A DNA stretch of 5,665 nucleotides from a bacterium. Its GTDB lineage: Bacteria; Oederibacteriota; PGYV01; DSBP01. The position numbers and the translations under genes are program-made. The stretch lies in contig DSBP01000125.1 in assembly GCA_011049465.1 (NCBI GenBank), positions 1 to 5,665 of the forward strand. The letters run 5' to 3'. Below the pieces are notes generated by a model. That model saw nothing but the letters and a program-made list of their open reading frames with translations, did not search any database and was not told where the DNA came from. Below, piece by piece: positions 5,423-5,665 of this stretch (its first letter is position 1; each line of letters starts with the position of its first letter).

Positions 5423-5665
5423 TTACACTTCTATTGAATTTAAAATACCTTTTCTCTTTAAATACTCCAAAAATCCATATCGAGAAAGCACACCTTTACC
5501 ACCCTCGCCAGGATTTATCGCCAATAAATTGCTTATAATTTTACTTGAGAGTACCGAGTTCTTATAGGTATATTAACCCTTTTTAACAGCAATATCAATC
5601 AATAATTTTGAATGTTCGATAGCCAGATCAACCCATTTTTTTGTCAATGCTTTGAATCTCTTATA
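5423..5665 (-). pseudogene. Interrupted reading frame of unknown function, entering from the right edge
   Basis: Read on the minus strand from the last base, one frame stays protein-like for 80 codons except for a single TAA at 5573-5575. The part before it reads YKRFKALTKKWVDLAIEHSK and continues to IAVKKG. The part after it includes YKNSVLSSKIISNLLAINPG and ends KRKGILNSIEV at TAA 5423-5425. Forty-nine open codons after the stop, in the same frame and in AT-rich DNA, suggest a gene broken by a nonsense change. The alternatives are that the gene really ends at 5573 and the rest is chance, or that there is a sequencing error. The product is not recognised and the 5' part lies outside the window. 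The composition is AT-rich like the exonuclease, so both may have arrived together. Confidence 0.45.

Noticed and set aside
5573..5575. Recoded TAA stop at the right edge
   Set aside because: The bacterial recoding I know of mainly concerns TGA or TAG. A TAA read-through is less likely than a nonsense mutation or a true gene end.

Overview
The window looks like an accessory or defence-type segment of an uncultured bacterial genome. Bacterial signs are strong Shine-Dalgarno sequences (AAGGAGG, TAAGGAGG, TAGGAG) and a near-consensus sigma70-type promoter (TTGACA, 17 bp, TATAAA). I cannot place it in a phylum from this sequence. No rRNA, tRNA, CRISPR array or recognisable transposase is present.

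Layout. A small XRE-family helix-turn-helix regulator is on the + strand at the left edge (50-463). It converges on a run of minus-strand genes that fills the rest of the window. In transcription order, right to left, these are: the interrupted tail of an unidentified reading frame at the right edge (5665-5423); a purine-rich leader carrying a tiny upstream ORF (5422-5263); a DEDDy-type 3'-5' exonuclease-like protein with a C-terminal Cys/His cluster (5262-4306); a 449-residue protein with a probable PD-(D/E)XK nuclease-like N-terminus and a C-terminal domain I cannot assign (4125-2776); and a type IV toxin-antitoxin pair of the AbiE class, antitoxin AbiEi (2575-1775) and nucleotidyltransferase toxin AbiEii (1778-519), overlapping by ATGA.

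How the parts may work together. The AbiE pair is clearest: the antitoxin probably represses its own promoter at 2623-2651 and neutralises the toxin, whose C-terminus carries an apparent WYL-like ligand-sensing domain. The two nuclease-type genes upstream are separated from the pair and from each other by 180-200 bp gaps, so a single four-gene operon is not proven. The exonuclease gene is visibly AT-rich (about 30-33% G+C in two hand-counted 60-base lines), unlike the nuclease gene (43-50% in three lines), suggesting separate arrivals. The whole reads as a patchwork of defence-like modules, not a housekeeping locus.

The most novel items are the unassigned C-terminal domain of the 449-residue protein, the WYL-like fusion on the toxin together with an in-frame A-AAA-AAA slippery heptamer near its end, and the leader arrangement before the exonuclease.
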